A program made the position numbers and the translations under genes. A stretch of DNA of 8,291 nucleotides, from contig SLIH01000356.1 in NCBI GenBank assembly GCA_007135745.1, positions 1-8,291 on the forward strand, given 5' to 3'. This DNA comes from Halomonas sp. Its GTDB lineage: Bacteria; Pseudomonadota; Gammaproteobacteria; Pseudomonadales; Oleiphilaceae. The notes beneath the pieces were generated by a model. That model was given only the letters and a program-made list of their open reading frames with translations, ran no database searches and was not told the DNA's origin. Numbering within the stretch: position 1 is the first letter of the stretch; each line of letters begins with the position of its first letter. This document shows positions 1-7,116 of the stretch, one piece after another.

Positions 1-391
1 AATGCGCAGCATCGCCATCGAAGGACGGGGGCTTCTGCTGTACCTGCGTCAGGAAGGTCGGGGTATTGGTCTTCTCAACAAGATCCGCGCCTATCATCTG
101 CAGGACCAGGGAGCCGATACCGTGGAAGCCAACGAGCGGCTGGGGTTTGCGGCGGATCTTCGTGACTACAGCATGTGCCTGGATATGCTGGGCCATCTCG
201 GTATTCGCCAGCTCAGGTTGATGACGAATAATCCCCGCAAGGTTCAGGCGCTTCAGGATCTCGGGATCGATATCGTGGAGCGGGTTCCTCTACAGGTGGG
301 GCGTAACCCCCACAACGAAACCTACCTGAATACCAAGCGTTCAAGAATGGGGCACTTCTTCACCACCCATCAGGACGACGATCCGGCCTGA
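1..391 (+). CDS. ribA: GTP cyclohydrolase II, 3' part (5' end outside window)
   Basis: GTP cyclohydrolase II opens the imidazole ring of GTP, releasing formate and pyrophosphate, in the first step of riboflavin synthesis in the cytosol. The visible 129 residues match the C-terminal two thirds of E. coli RibA. They include [48 protein letters not shown] and the terminal block [18 protein letters not shown]. The ATG at base 2 is an internal methionine: the family is about 200 residues long, and the N-terminal part with the three zinc-binding cysteines must lie left of the window. An upstream RibB domain, as in RibBA fusions, cannot be excluded. The gene ends in TGA and converges on dxs, 29 nt away. 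The family call is very secure. Confidence 0.96.
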   Translation, partial: MRSIAIEGRGLLLYLRQEGRGIGLLNKIRAYHLQDQGADTVEANERLGFAADLRDYSMCLDMLGHLGIRQLRLMTNNPRKVQALQDLGIDIVERVPLQVGRNPHNETYLNTKRSRMGHFFTTHQDDDPA

Positions 392-400
392 TAAGCGGTT

Positions 401-417
401 CCCGGATGTAATCCGGG
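401..417. terminator. Hairpin between convergent ribA and dxs, possible bidirectional terminator
   Basis: A perfect 7-bp stem (CCCGGAT / ATCCGGG) with a 3-nt GTA loop fills most of the 29-nt gap between the ribA and dxs stop codons. Being symmetric, it would form in transcripts from either side. No run of T follows it on either strand, so it is not a canonical intrinsic terminator. It may instead pause polymerase or protect 3' ends. The position is suggestive; the function is inferred. Confidence 0.4.
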
Positions 418-420
418 CCC

Positions 421-2358
421 TCAGGAGGGATGGACGACTGCCAGTCGGCCATTCGCCATATCCGACAGACGATTCCGGATGGCGCTCAGGATACCCTCGT
501 AATCCAGGCCGCACTCGCTGAGCTGTTCGGCGGGCTTGCCGTGGTCAATAAAACGATCCGGGATGCCCAGTTGCAGCAGGTTCGCGTTGATTCCCTCCGC
601 ATTGAGGTGCTCGGCCACACTACTGCCAGCACCGCCGCTGACCACGTTTTCCTCAATGGTCACCAGCAGATCGTGGGTGCTCGCGAGCCGTTCCACGAGC
701 GCACTGTCGAGTGGCTTGACGAAGCGCATATCGGCCACGCTCGCATCCAGCTCTTCAGCCACTTCAAGTGCCGGCTGAACCATGGAGCCAAAGGCAAGAA
801 TGGCCACCTGACGCCCCTCGCGACGCACCAGTCCACGTCCGATTTCCAGCTCCGTCATGGTTTCCTCGATTGGCGCGCCAGGCCCTGTGCCACGGGGATA
901 GCGGACGGCCGCTGGTCCCTCGTGCTGGTGACCTGTGTAGAGCATCTGGCGGGTCTCATTCTCGTTCGAGGGTGCCATCACGATCATGTTCGGAATGCAC
1001 CGCAGGTAACTGAGATCAAAAGCACCGGCATGAGTGGGGCCATCCTCGCCGACCTGACCAGCGCGGTCGATGGCGAAGAGCACATCCAGGTTCTGGATGG
1101 CGACGTCATGGATGAGCTGATCGTAGGCCCTTTGCAGGAAGGTGGAGTAGATGGCGACAACCGGCTTTGTTCCTTCGCAGGCCATGCCCGCAGCGAGCGT
1201 TACGGCATGCTGTTCGGCGATGGCAACGTCGTAGTAACGCTCTGGGAAGCGCTCGGAGAAGGCCACCAGGTCCGAGCCTTCGCGCATGGCCGGGGTAATG
1301 CCGATAACCCGTTCATCCCGCTCGGCCATGTCACAGAGCCACTTCCCGAAAACATTGGAGTACTTCGGCGGCTTGGGTTTGGTGGGGGCGTCGGCCACCT
1401 GGACTCGGGGCTTGGGTTCAATCTTGTTGATGGCGTGGTAACCCACCGGGTCGGATTCCGCCGGTGCAAAGCCTTTGCCTTTGGTCGTCACCACATGCAG
1501 GAACTGGGGACCGTCCAGCGCCTGGATGTTTTCCAGTGTTTCCAGCAGCAGGGGCAGGTCGTGCCCGTCAATGGGGCCGATGTAGTTGAAACCCAGTTCC
1601 TCAAACAGGGTGCCCGGGGCGAACATGCCCTTGAAATGCTCTTCGGTGCGCCGCATCAGTGCTTTGAGTGTCGGGGTGCCGGAAAGCACTTTCTTGCTGG
1701 AGTCGCGTACCTGATGGTATGTGCGGCTGGCCAGGAGGCGAGCGAAGTAATTCGACAGACCGCCAACGTTGTGGGAAATGGACATGTCGTTGTCGTTGAG
1801 GATCACCAGCAGATCGGCGCGCACGTCCGCCGCATGGCTCATGGCCTCGAAAGCCATGCCCGCAGTCATGGCGCCGTCACCCATCACCGCGATGCTCTTG
1901 CGGCTGCGTTTCTGCTGCCGGGCGGCCAGCGCCATGCCCAGTGCCGCGCTGATGGAGGTGCTGGAGTGTCCTACGCCAAAGGTATCGTAGGGGCTTTCAT
2001 CCCGATTGGGAAAAGCTGCCAGGCCATTGCGGCGTCGAATGGTGGTGAGCTGCTCGCGCCGACCGGTGAGAATCTTGTGGGGGTAGGCCTGATGGCCCAC
2101 GTCCCAGACCAGGCGGTCTTCGGGTGTATTGAAAATATAATGCAGCGCCAGGGTCAGTTCGACCACGCCCAGACCGGCGCCGAAGTGCCCGCCCGCCTGG
2201 CCCACGGCCCACAGGAGGTAGGCGCGCAATTCACGAGCCAGTGCCGGAAGCTGTTCGCGCTCGATCAGGCGCAGCTGTTCCGGTCGTTCGATGCGATCCA
2301 GCAGGGGCGTGTCCGGACGCCGTGTCGGGATCTCCTGAAAAACGTGAACGTCTTGCAT
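421..2358 (-). CDS. dxs: 1-deoxy-D-xylulose-5-phosphate synthase
   Basis: Dxs is a cytosolic thiamine-diphosphate enzyme. It condenses pyruvate with glyceraldehyde 3-phosphate, releasing CO2, to give DXP, the entry point of the MEP isoprenoid pathway and a precursor of thiamine and pyridoxal phosphate. The 645 residues align end to end with E. coli Dxs (620), with short extensions at both ends. The diphosphate/Mg motif is GDG at 160-162 with NDN at 188-190. His58 (GGHFG) and the VGHQAYPHK block at 87-95 fit the active site. In the pyrimidine-binding domain, Glu382 in AIAEQHAV is the expected catalytic glutamate (E. coli Glu370). Arg410 (LQRAYDQ) and His443 (THAGAFD) fit substrate-binding residues. 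A transketolase C-terminal domain follows, containing DMRFVKPLD. The ATG at 2358 has only a weak, distant AAGGG upstream, but no other in-frame start lies nearby. A strong promoter lies about 75 nt upstream. All key residues are intact. Confidence 0.98.
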   Translation of the reverse strand: MQDVHVFQEIPTRRPDTPLLDRIERPEQLRLIEREQLPALARELRAYLLWAVGQAGGHFGAGLGVVELTLALHYIFNTPEDRLVWDVGHQAYPHKILTGRREQLTTIRRRNGLAAFPNRDESPYDTFGVGHSSTSISAALGMALAARQQKRSRKSIAVMGDGAMTAGMAFEAMSHAADVRADLLVILNDNDMSISHNVGGLSNYFARLLASRTYHQVRDSSKKVLSGTPTLKALMRRTEEHFKGMFAPGTLFEELGFNYIGPIDGHDLPLLLETLENIQALDGPQFLHVVTTKGKGFAPAESDPVGYHAINKIEPKPRVQVADAPTKPKPPKYSNVFGKWLCDMAERDERVIGITPAMREGSDLVAFSERFPERYYDVAIAEQHAVTLAAGMACEGTKPVVAIYSTFLQRAYDQLIHDVAIQNLDVLFAIDRAGQVGEDGPTHAGAFDLSYLRCIPNMIVMAPSNENETRQMLYTGHQHEGPAAVRYPRGTGPGAPIEETMTELEIGRGLVRREGRQVAILAFGSMVQPALEVAEELDASVADMRFVKPLDSALVERLASTHDLLVTIEENVVSGGAGSSVAEHLNAEGINANLLQLGIPDRFIDHGKPAEQLSECGLDYEGILSAIRNRLSDMANGRLAVVHPS

Positions 2359-2432
2359 TCGGGGTTCGCTGCCCTTGCTGAAAATTTACGGCTCGCCGGT
2401 CTACCATCCAGGTGGTTGTCGGCCAGAACCGA

Positions 2433-2462
2433 ATTATAAAGAAGTTTCGCTCATAAAGTCAG
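2433..2462 (-). promoter_or_regulatory. Predicted sigma70-type promoter of dxs
   Basis: On the minus strand the -10 hexamer is a perfect TATAAT (2438-2433). The -35 candidate is CTGACT (2462-2457), a 4/6 match to TTGACA, with an 18-bp spacer. Transcription would start near 2426 and give a leader of roughly 68 nt before the dxs ATG at 2358. The element stands out as AT-rich in GC-rich surroundings and lies in the 184-nt gap after ispA, so dxs can probably be transcribed independently of xseB-ispA. I found no recognisable operator or thiamine riboswitch motif by eye. Confidence 0.6.
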
Positions 2463-2542
2463 TGGCATTGTTCGGACCATCCATGACTAGTCCGTGCGTT
2501 CGTAACTGGTTGCCCATTAGTAAGTGCGTTGCGCTGAGTGGG

Positions 2543-3424
2543 TCAATAGGTTCGATTGACCACGAATGCCGCAATGTCTCTGAGTAATTCCGTATCTCCG
2601 GGCAGGCCGGCGAGGCTGGCTACCGCCTCGGCCTCAAGCTCGGCGAGAAGTTCCCGTGCCCGGTCGGTGCCGAGCAATGAACAGTAGGTGGATTTGTTCC
2701 CGGCCTGGTCCGAGCCCTGTGGCTTGCCCAGAGTGTCGGTGCTTGCCTCAACGTCCAGCAGGTCATCCTTGACCTGAAAAGCCAGACCAATGGCTCGGCC
2801 ATAACGTCGTGCGGATTCCAGGGTCGTGGGGTCTGTGCGGCCTGCAGCGAGAGCCCCCAAAGCCACGCTGGCTTCAATCAGGGCGCCGGTTTTGCGGCGA
2901 TGCATCTGCTCCAGTTCGGCCAGTTCCAGGGCCACGCCCGTGGCCGCCAGATCCAGGGCCTGGCCACCCACCATGCCCCGGTGTCCGGCTGCGTCCGCCA
3001 GTATTTCGACCATGCGCAGTCGGGCGTCGGCATCAAGCGGCGCCCGGGTGAGCTGGTCGAAGGCCAGGCTCTGCAACGCATCTCCGGCCAGTATGGCGGT
3101 GGCGTCGTCAAAGGCGACGTGGCAGGTGGGCTGGCCGCGGCGCAGATCATCGTCATCCATGGCGGGCAGATCATCATGCACCAGGGAATAGGCGTGGATC
3201 AGTTCAACCGCCAGTGCAGGGTGCAGGGCCATTTCCCCGGTGCCGCCACAGCACTGGGCGGTGGCAAACACCAGCGTCGGACGTATGCGTTTGCCCCCGC
3301 CAAGAACGCTGTAGCGCATGGCGGCACTCAGACGCTGGGGAGCAGAATCCTCGGGGGGTAAAACATCTTCCAGAGCGGCGTTGATCCGATCACCCGCTTC
3401 GGCCAGAAAGGCGTCTACGTTCAT
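2543..3424 (-). CDS. ispA: Farnesyl diphosphate synthase ((2E,6E)-FPP synthase)
   Basis: This short-chain trans-prenyltransferase condenses dimethylallyl diphosphate with two isopentenyl diphosphates to give C15 farnesyl diphosphate. Farnesyl diphosphate is the precursor of undecaprenyl phosphate, respiratory quinone side chains and haem O. The 293 residues match E. coli IspA closely. GGGKRIRP (42-49) binds isopentenyl diphosphate. The first aspartate-rich motif, [14 protein letters not shown] (84-97), carries the two-residue insertion typical of bacterial type II FPP synthases. GGQALDL (153-159), KTG (178-180) and the second aspartate-rich motif KDDLLD (219-224) follow. Tyr79-Ser80 just before the first motif fits a C15 product rather than a longer chain. 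The ATG overlaps the xseB TGA as ATGA, and only a weak purine stretch precedes it, so translational coupling is likely. A geranyl or geranylgeranyl synthase is less likely given the overall match. Confidence 0.96.
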   Translation of the reverse strand: MNVDAFLAEAGDRINAALEDVLPPEDSAPQRLSAAMRYSVLGGGKRIRPTLVFATAQCCGGTGEMALHPALAVELIHAYSLVHDDLPAMDDDDLRRGQPTCHVAFDDATAILAGDALQSLAFDQLTRAPLDADARLRMVEILADAAGHRGMVGGQALDLAATGVALELAELEQMHRRKTGALIEASVALGALAAGRTDPTTLESARRYGRAIGLAFQVKDDLLDVEASTDTLGKPQGSDQAGNKSTYCSLLGTDRARELLAELEAEAVASLAGLPGDTELLRDIAAFVVNRTY

Positions 3425-3699
3425 GAATCGGTTTCTTCATCACTGTCGCTGAAGGGGCGTCGTTCGATCTCTCCCGCCTCATTTCGGGTGACCTGCTCGA
3501 CGCGCTGCTCAGCGGCACGCAGTGACGTCTGGCACTCCCGGGTCAGTCGAACGCCGCGCTCAAACGCCTTGAGTGACTCCTCCAGAGACAGTTCTCCCTG
3601 CTCCAGCTTGCGCACCAGGGTCTCAAGTTCTTCCAGCGTCTGTTCAAAGCGGGACAGGTCAACGCTTTCGGATTCCGTGGCCGGTTGCGGATCGGTCAT
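3421..3699 (-). CDS. xseB: Exodeoxyribonuclease VII small subunit
   Basis: XseB is the small accessory subunit of exonuclease VII. Several copies bind XseA to form a nuclease that degrades single-stranded DNA into oligonucleotides during mismatch repair and other DNA repair. XseA is not in the window. I chose the ATG at 3699, giving 92 residues. It has AGGA six bases upstream and yields the normal family length of about 80 residues plus acidic tails. An in-frame ATG at 3747 would add 16 residues, lacks a ribosome binding site and does not fit the family. The core [20 protein letters not shown], with [15 protein letters not shown] following, is the characteristic antiparallel helical hairpin. 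The C terminus is acidic (SDSDEETDS). The TGA overlaps the ispA ATG. Co-transcription of xseB with ispA is widespread in proteobacteria, although the two functions are unrelated. Confidence 0.95.
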   Translation of the reverse strand: MTDPQPATESESVDLSRFEQTLEELETLVRKLEQGELSLEESLKAFERGVRLTRECQTSLRAAEQRVEQVTRNEAGEIERRPFSDSDEETDS

Positions 3700-3705
3700 G
3701 ACACA

Positions 3706-3709
3706 TCCT
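3706..3709 (-). promoter_or_regulatory. Ribosome binding site deciding the xseB start
   Basis: On the minus strand AGGA lies six bases before the ATG at 3699. The alternative upstream ATG at 3747 has no comparable purine motif. This, together with family length, supports the shorter 92-residue XseB. Confidence 0.6.
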
Positions 3710-3766
3710 GAGGTTTTCAGCAGATTGATGGTCGGCCGCACGGGCATGAAAGGGCCTGCGCAACCA

Positions 3767-3781
3767 TACTGGGCGCCAGTA
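3767..3781. repeat. Short inverted repeat TACTGG-GCG-CCAGTA
   Basis: A 6-bp perfect stem with a 3-nt spacer lies in the gap between the NRDE gene and xseB. Its last four bases (AGTA, 3778-3781) are also the first bases of the larger inverted repeat next to it, so the two hairpins compete for these bases. No function is known. Confidence 0.45.
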
Positions 3782-3810
3782 CTCCGTCATTATCACCTTG
3801 ACGGAGTACT
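3778..3810. repeat. Perfect 12-bp inverted repeat upstream of xseB
   Basis: The arms AGTACTCCGTCA (3778-3789) and TGACGGAGTACT (3799-3810) are exact reverse complements around a 9-nt spacer. The repeat sits 14 bases past the NRDE stop and about 80 bases before the xseB start. No T run flanks it on either strand, so a classical intrinsic terminator is unlikely. On the minus strand its inner edge overlaps a weak -35-like ATGACG (3790-3785), which lies 16 bp from a weak -10-like TATGGT (3768-3763). It could therefore be a dimeric-regulator operator, an RNA hairpin between two genes of a transcript, or a dispersed repeat. I saw no second copy in the window. Confidence 0.75.
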
Positions 3811-3824
3811 AGTATATCAAAGGT

Positions 3825-4610
3825 TCAGCGGCTTTCGTGCGTTCGTTGCCACTGGAAAACCAGGGTTTTCGGATCGGATCCCATGGGGCCGAACCGTCTC
3901 TCGGTCACTCGGATGCCGCCCTGGCGATTCTGGGTTACCACCGAGGTGGCCCGGGTGCCGTACTGCTCGCCCAGAATGAACATCGGTGAAAGAAAGGATT
4001 CCAGTTCCTCACCAACCCCGGTGTCGGGCAGGTCGTCAGGGTCGGCCGGCGTACCGTCGGAGAACTGGTCCAGCAGGCTCTGGTGTAATGCCTGCTCACT
4101 CTTATCACCATGATGTGCAAGTGTCTCGTGCAGGCACCTGCGGCCCTGCTGAAGTTTGGGCCAGGGGGTATCGAGCAGATGGTTACTCAAACCGTGCAGC
4201 CCTTCCCGGATGGCCTTTGGAGGCTCGCTGGATTCGCTGCCGTGGCTGAACATTCGGTTGCCATCGAAGCCGATAAGATTGAACTGCCCGTAGTCCCTCT
4301 GCCCGGCGATAATGCGGTTGAGTTCTTCCTTCATGTCTACAGCCTCCAGCAATCGCAGGGGAAGCTCTCCTCGGGTGCGTCGTGAATTATCCACGGTAGG
4401 TGAACGGAAATTCGTGACGGCAGCCAGTCTTCCGTCCGGCATGATCGCCAGCCAGGTGCCACCGGAGCGTTCATCCCTGCCCGCCAGTGGTCCGTTATTA
4501 CTCCACCAGTGCATTTCCCGGGTGGGGCGGTGGTGGAACTCATCGCGATTGGCAATCAAAACCAAAGAATAATCAGGGTGCCCTTCGAGGGCGAAAGCGA
4601 TCAGGCACAT
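3825..4610 (-). CDS. NRDE (TANGO2-like) family protein
   Basis: This 261-residue protein belongs to the NRDE family (Pfam PF05742), whose eukaryotic member is TANGO2. It starts MCLIAF, with the conserved Cys2 directly after the initiator methionine. The name-giving motif ANRDEF is at 20-25. GRDERSGGTWL (44-54), VTNFR (65-69), RTRGEL (78-83), GLSN (140-143), LDTPWPK (146-152) and YGTRATSVV (217-225) follow in the family order. No signal peptide or membrane segment is visible, so it is probably cytosolic. The bacterial function is not established. Eukaryotic TANGO2 proteins have been linked to haem handling and lipid metabolism, and a Cys2-based Ntn-type fold has been suggested, but nothing in this sequence proves either. 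The gene is divergent from the TauE-like permease and lies 125 nt upstream of xseB. Its family assignment is secure, its function open. Confidence 0.92.
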   Translation of the reverse strand: MCLIAFALEGHPDYSLVLIANRDEFHHRPTREMHWWSNNGPLAGRDERSGGTWLAIMPDGRLAAVTNFRSPTVDNSRRTRGELPLRLLEAVDMKEELNRIIAGQRDYGQFNLIGFDGNRMFSHGSESSEPPKAIREGLHGLSNHLLDTPWPKLQQGRRCLHETLAHHGDKSEQALHQSLLDQFSDGTPADPDDLPDTGVGEELESFLSPMFILGEQYGTRATSVVTQNRQGGIRVTERRFGPMGSDPKTLVFQWQRTHESR

Positions 4611-4676
4611 GGTCTGTACTGCTCATTCGGGAATGAATCTGTATCATACCAGCCAACTTCGCTGGGACATTGATAA
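4611..4676. promoter_or_regulatory. Divergent promoter region between the NRDE and TauE-like genes
   Basis: These 66 bases must hold the start signals of both blocks. Toward the NRDE gene (minus strand) there is an extended -10, TGGTATGAT (4651-4643), without a good -35. Toward the permease, TATCAT (4642-4647) is a weak -10 candidate, also without a good -35. The two overlap, so the promoters may exclude each other. A near-continuous palindrome TCATTC-GG-GAATGA (4623-4636) lies in the NRDE leader and could be an operator. A 5-bp stem CCAGC/GCTGG (4649-4653, 4661-4665) lies just before the permease start, where only a weak GGGA serves as ribosome binding site. Confidence 0.45.
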
Positions 4677-5477
4677 ATGGGCATATTCGAGGCGATCATT
4701 CTCTATCTGCTGCTGGGCGCTCTGGCGGGTACGCTGGCCGGTCTGTTCGGTATCGGTGGCGGACTGATCATTGTGCCCGCGTTGATCATTGTCTTTGGTC
4801 TGCAAGGGGTTTCGGATGCTGTCGCCGCCCATCTGGCCGTGGGCACTTCCCTGGCGACGATCATCTTTACCTCGCTGAGTTCGATCCGTACCCATCATGG
4901 TAAAGGCGCCGTGCGGTGGGAGCTGTTTCGTCCCATGGCGGGCGGTATTCTGATCGGTGCGGCGCTGGGATCGGTGACGGCTGGGATGCTCAGCGGGGAA
5001 GTATTGCAACGTGTGATTGGTATTTTCGTGCTTCTGGTGGCCCTGAAAATGCTGAGCCGCTGGTCGCCGCAGCCAGGTGAGCGGCAACCCGGTAAATCTG
5101 GATTTGCCGCCACAGGGGCGGGGATTGGCTGGTTGTCGGCCATTGTCGGTATTGGTGGTGGCACACTGACGGTACCCTTTCTCACCTGGTGTCGGGTGCG
5201 CATGCAGCAGGCTGTGGGCACTTCCGCAGCCTGTGGGCTGCCCATTGCCGTCTCGGGCGCGCTGGCCGCCATGGTGGTAGGCTGGTCCCGGCAGGGTTTG
5301 CCGGACTATAGTGCGGGCTTTGTCTACGGACCGGCGGTTCTGGGTATTGTGCTGACCAGCGTGCCTTTTGCCCGTCTGGGTGCACTGTTGGCTCACCGGC
5401 TCAATGAGGTGTTGTTGCGCCGACTGTTTGCGCTACTTCTGCTGGTGGTGGGTGTGCGATTTCTGTTTCAGTCCTGA
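4677..5477 (+). CDS. TauE/SafE-type permease (DUF81), probable anion exporter
   Basis: This 266-residue, strongly hydrophobic inner-membrane protein belongs to the TauE/SafE family (PF01925). Members move sulfite, sulfoacetate or other small organic and sulfur anions. The family's internal duplication is clear. The glycine signature [13 protein letters not shown] (22-34) recurs as [13 protein letters not shown] (145-157). A second pair, AVGTS, recurs at 54-58 and 169-173. Hydrophobic segments suggest about eight transmembrane helices with a polar loop near 128-142. The substrate cannot be read from sequence, and no sulfur gene lies nearby to suggest one. The ATG at 4677 has a weak GGGA upstream, but the first helix starts right after it, so it is the natural start. 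The gene ends 8 nt before lgt, whose GAGGG ribosome binding site overlaps this stop codon. It is probably the first gene of the operon. Confidence 0.92.
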   Translation: MGIFEAIILYLLLGALAGTLAGLFGIGGGLIIVPALIIVFGLQGVSDAVAAHLAVGTSLATIIFTSLSSIRTHHGKGAVRWELFRPMAGGILIGAALGSVTAGMLSGEVLQRVIGIFVLLVALKMLSRWSPQPGERQPGKSGFAATGAGIGWLSAIVGIGGGTLTVPFLTWCRVRMQQAVGTSAACGLPIAVSGALAAMVVGWSRQGLPDYSAGFVYGPAVLGIVLTSVPFARLGALLAHRLNEVLLRRLFALLLLVVGVRFLFQS

Positions 5478-5485
5478 GGGCGACT

Positions 5486-6268
5486 ATGTTGGAACATCCC
5501 GATTTTGATCCCGTGGCCTTTTCTCTGGGGCCGCTTGAAGTGCACTGGTACGGCCTGACCTATGTGGCGGCTTTTCTTGGCGGCTGGTGGCTGGCGAGTC
5601 TGCGTGCCGGGCGTCCTGATTCCGTTCTGACCCGGGAGCAGCTCGGTGATCTGCTGTTCTATCTTGCCCTGGGGGTCATTCTTGGAGGGCGGTTCGGTTT
5701 TGTGATTTTCTATCATTTTGACCGCTTCCTCTCCGACCCCCTCTGGCTTTTCCGGATCTGGGAAGGCGGCATGGCCTTCCATGGCGGCCTGATAGGGGTG
5801 CTGGTTGCCATGCTGCTTTTTGCACGACGCCATGAACTGCGGTTTTTCCAGGTGGCGGATTTTGTTGCCCCTTTGGTGCCCATTGGTCTGGGGCTGGGGC
5901 GGCTGGGCAACTTCATCAATGGTGAGCTTTGGGGGCGGCCCACCGAGGTGGCCTGGGGAATGGTGTTCCCTGCGGCCGGGGATGGTCTGGCCCGGCATCC
6001 GTCCCAGCTTTACCAGTTTGCCCTGGAAGGGGTGCTGCTGCTGGTTGTGCTGTGGTGGTTTTCCGCCAAACCGAGGCCCCGCATGGCGGTTTCGGGTCTT
6101 TTTCTTGCCGGTTATGGCGTGGTCCGGTTCTTTGTCGAATTCTTCCGCGAACCGGATGAACACCTTGGCTTCATCGCCATGGACTGGATGACCATGGGGC
6201 AGTTGCTGTCGCTGCCGATGCTGGTGGTGGGTGTTGCCCTGATGGTCTGGGCTTACAGGAGAGGCTAA
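5486..6268 (+). CDS. lgt: Phosphatidylglycerol--prolipoprotein diacylglyceryl transferase
   Basis: Lgt is an inner-membrane enzyme. It moves diacylglycerol from phosphatidylglycerol to the lipobox cysteine of prolipoproteins, the first step of lipoprotein maturation. The 260 residues follow E. coli Lgt (291), including several transmembrane helices. HWYGL (20-24) holds the conserved tyrosine. [11 protein letters not shown] (94-104) contains His99 (E. coli His103). The Lgt signature [13 protein letters not shown] (138-150) contains Arg139 and Glu147, matching E. coli Arg143 and Glu151. RHPSQLY (170-176) and the late EFFREPD follow, the latter carrying the second essential arginine. The shorter length comes mainly from a smaller periplasmic loop after the signature, where E. 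coli has about 26 extra residues, plus a shorter C terminus. The ribosome binding site AGGG ends five bases before the ATG. The stop overlaps the thyA start by one base (TAATG), so the two are probably translationally coupled. Confidence 0.97.
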   Translation: MLEHPDFDPVAFSLGPLEVHWYGLTYVAAFLGGWWLASLRAGRPDSVLTREQLGDLLFYLALGVILGGRFGFVIFYHFDRFLSDPLWLFRIWEGGMAFHGGLIGVLVAMLLFARRHELRFFQVADFVAPLVPIGLGLGRLGNFINGELWGRPTEVAWGMVFPAAGDGLARHPSQLYQFALEGVLLLVVLWWFSAKPRPRMAVSGLFLAGYGVVRFFVEFFREPDEHLGFIAMDWMTMGQLLSLPMLVVGVALMVWAYRRG

Positions 6269-7107
6269 TGCAACAGTACCTGGATCTTATGCGTGAAATC
6301 GCAGATGAGGGGGTGGATCGCGGGGATCGCACCGGCGTCGGTACCCGCTCGGTTTTTGGCCGTCAGATGCGCTTTGACCTGTCGGCCGGTTTTCCGCTCG
6401 TAACCACCAAGAAGGTCCACCTGCGCAGCATCATCTACGAGCTGCTGTGGTTTCTGCAGGGGTCCACGGATAACAATTGGCTGCGCGAGCGCAAGGTCTC
6501 CATCTGGAACGAATGGGCGCTGGAAAACGGGGACCTGGGCCCCATCTATGGGAAGCAATGGCGCAGCTGGGCCTGCCCCGATGGAAGTACGGTGGACCAG
6601 ATCCGGGAAGTCATGCACAACATCAAGCACAAGCCCCATTCCCGGCGTCTGCTGGTCAGTGCCTGGAATCCGGCGGAATTGCCGGACGAGTCCATGAGCC
6701 CCCAGGACAACGTGAGGGCCGGGCGCATGGCTCTGGCACCGTGCCATTGTCTCTTTCAGTTCTATGTGGCCAACGGGCGGTTGTCCTGCCAGCTCTACCA
6801 GCGCAGTGCCGATCTCTTCCTGGGGGTTCCCTTCAATATCGCCTCCTACAGTCTGCTTACCTGCATGATGGCCCAGCAGGCCGATCTTGAGCCGGGCGAC
6901 TTTGTGCATACCTTTGGCGACGTGCACCTCTACCACAATCACCTGACGGATGAGATCGTTTACGAGCAGCTTTCCCGTACCCCGGGTCCACTGCCGCGCC
7001 TTGAGATCATTCGCCGCCCGGAGAGTCTTTTTGATTATCAGCTGGAAGATTTCCAGATCCACGATTACCACCCGCAGCCCGTCATACGGGCTCCCATTGC
7101 CGTATAG
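6268..7107 (+). CDS. thyA: Thymidylate synthase
   Basis: ThyA methylates dUMP to dTMP using 5,10-methylenetetrahydrofolate as both carbon donor and reductant, releasing dihydrofolate. The 279 residues match E. coli ThyA (264) throughout. The catalytic nucleophile is Cys159 in LAPCH. Arg21 (DRTG), Arg126-Arg127 (SRR) and Arg179 (YQRS) bind phosphate. Glu58, Trp80, Asp182, Asn190 (PFNIASY), His220 and Tyr222 (DVHLYHNH) also fit the active site. About 13 extra residues (roughly 138-150, [13 protein letters not shown]) precede the catalytic segment relative to E. coli. I recall this insertion from other gammaproteobacterial and Pseudomonas-type enzymes, so it is not a defect. AGGAG inside the lgt 3' end is the ribosome binding site. 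folA starts 9 nt downstream, which places the producer and the recycler of dihydrofolate on one transcript. Confidence 0.98.
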   Translation: MQQYLDLMREIADEGVDRGDRTGVGTRSVFGRQMRFDLSAGFPLVTTKKVHLRSIIYELLWFLQGSTDNNWLRERKVSIWNEWALENGDLGPIYGKQWRSWACPDGSTVDQIREVMHNIKHKPHSRRLLVSAWNPAELPDESMSPQDNVRAGRMALAPCHCLFQFYVANGRLSCQLYQRSADLFLGVPFNIASYSLLTCMMAQQADLEPGDFVHTFGDVHLYHNHLTDEIVYEQLSRTPGPLPRLEIIRRPESLFDYQLEDFQIHDYHPQPVIRAPIAV

Positions 7108-7116
7108 GGAGTACCC

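Noticed and set aside
2..4. The ATG at base 2 as the real start of ribA
   Set aside because: It falls inside the conserved region of GTP cyclohydrolase II. About 70 N-terminal residues, including the zinc ligands, would be missing.
430..2439. A 669-codon open frame on the plus strand, antisense to dxs and slightly longer than it
   Set aside because: It lies opposite a complete, motif-perfect Dxs. Its translation shows no recognisable domain. Long antisense open frames are expected opposite GC-rich genes with strong third-position bias.
2462..2484. Weak hairpin CGGAC...GTCCG and the palindrome GACTAGTC downstream of ispA as a terminator
   Set aside because: The stem is only about 5 bp with a long loop and no T tract, so it is not convincing as an intrinsic terminator.
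2434..2517. A 27-codon minus-strand open frame in the ispA-dxs gap, a possible leader peptide
   Set aside because: It has no ribosome binding site, begins upstream of the predicted dxs transcript start and ends inside the -10 hexamer, so it would not be on the dxs transcript.
3421..3747. A longer 108-residue XseB starting at the ATG at 3747
   Set aside because: The 16 added residues do not fit the family, and this ATG lacks a ribosome binding site. The ATG at 3699 has AGGA at good spacing.
4644..5396. A 250-codon minus-strand open frame opposite the TauE-like permease
   Set aside because: The composition is low-complexity and rich in Gln, His, Arg and Thr, typical of the reverse complement of a membrane-protein gene. 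No domain is seen.
5468..6163. A 231-codon minus-strand open frame opposite lgt
   Set aside because: It is the same kind of shadow of a hydrophobic gene, with biased polar composition and no motif.
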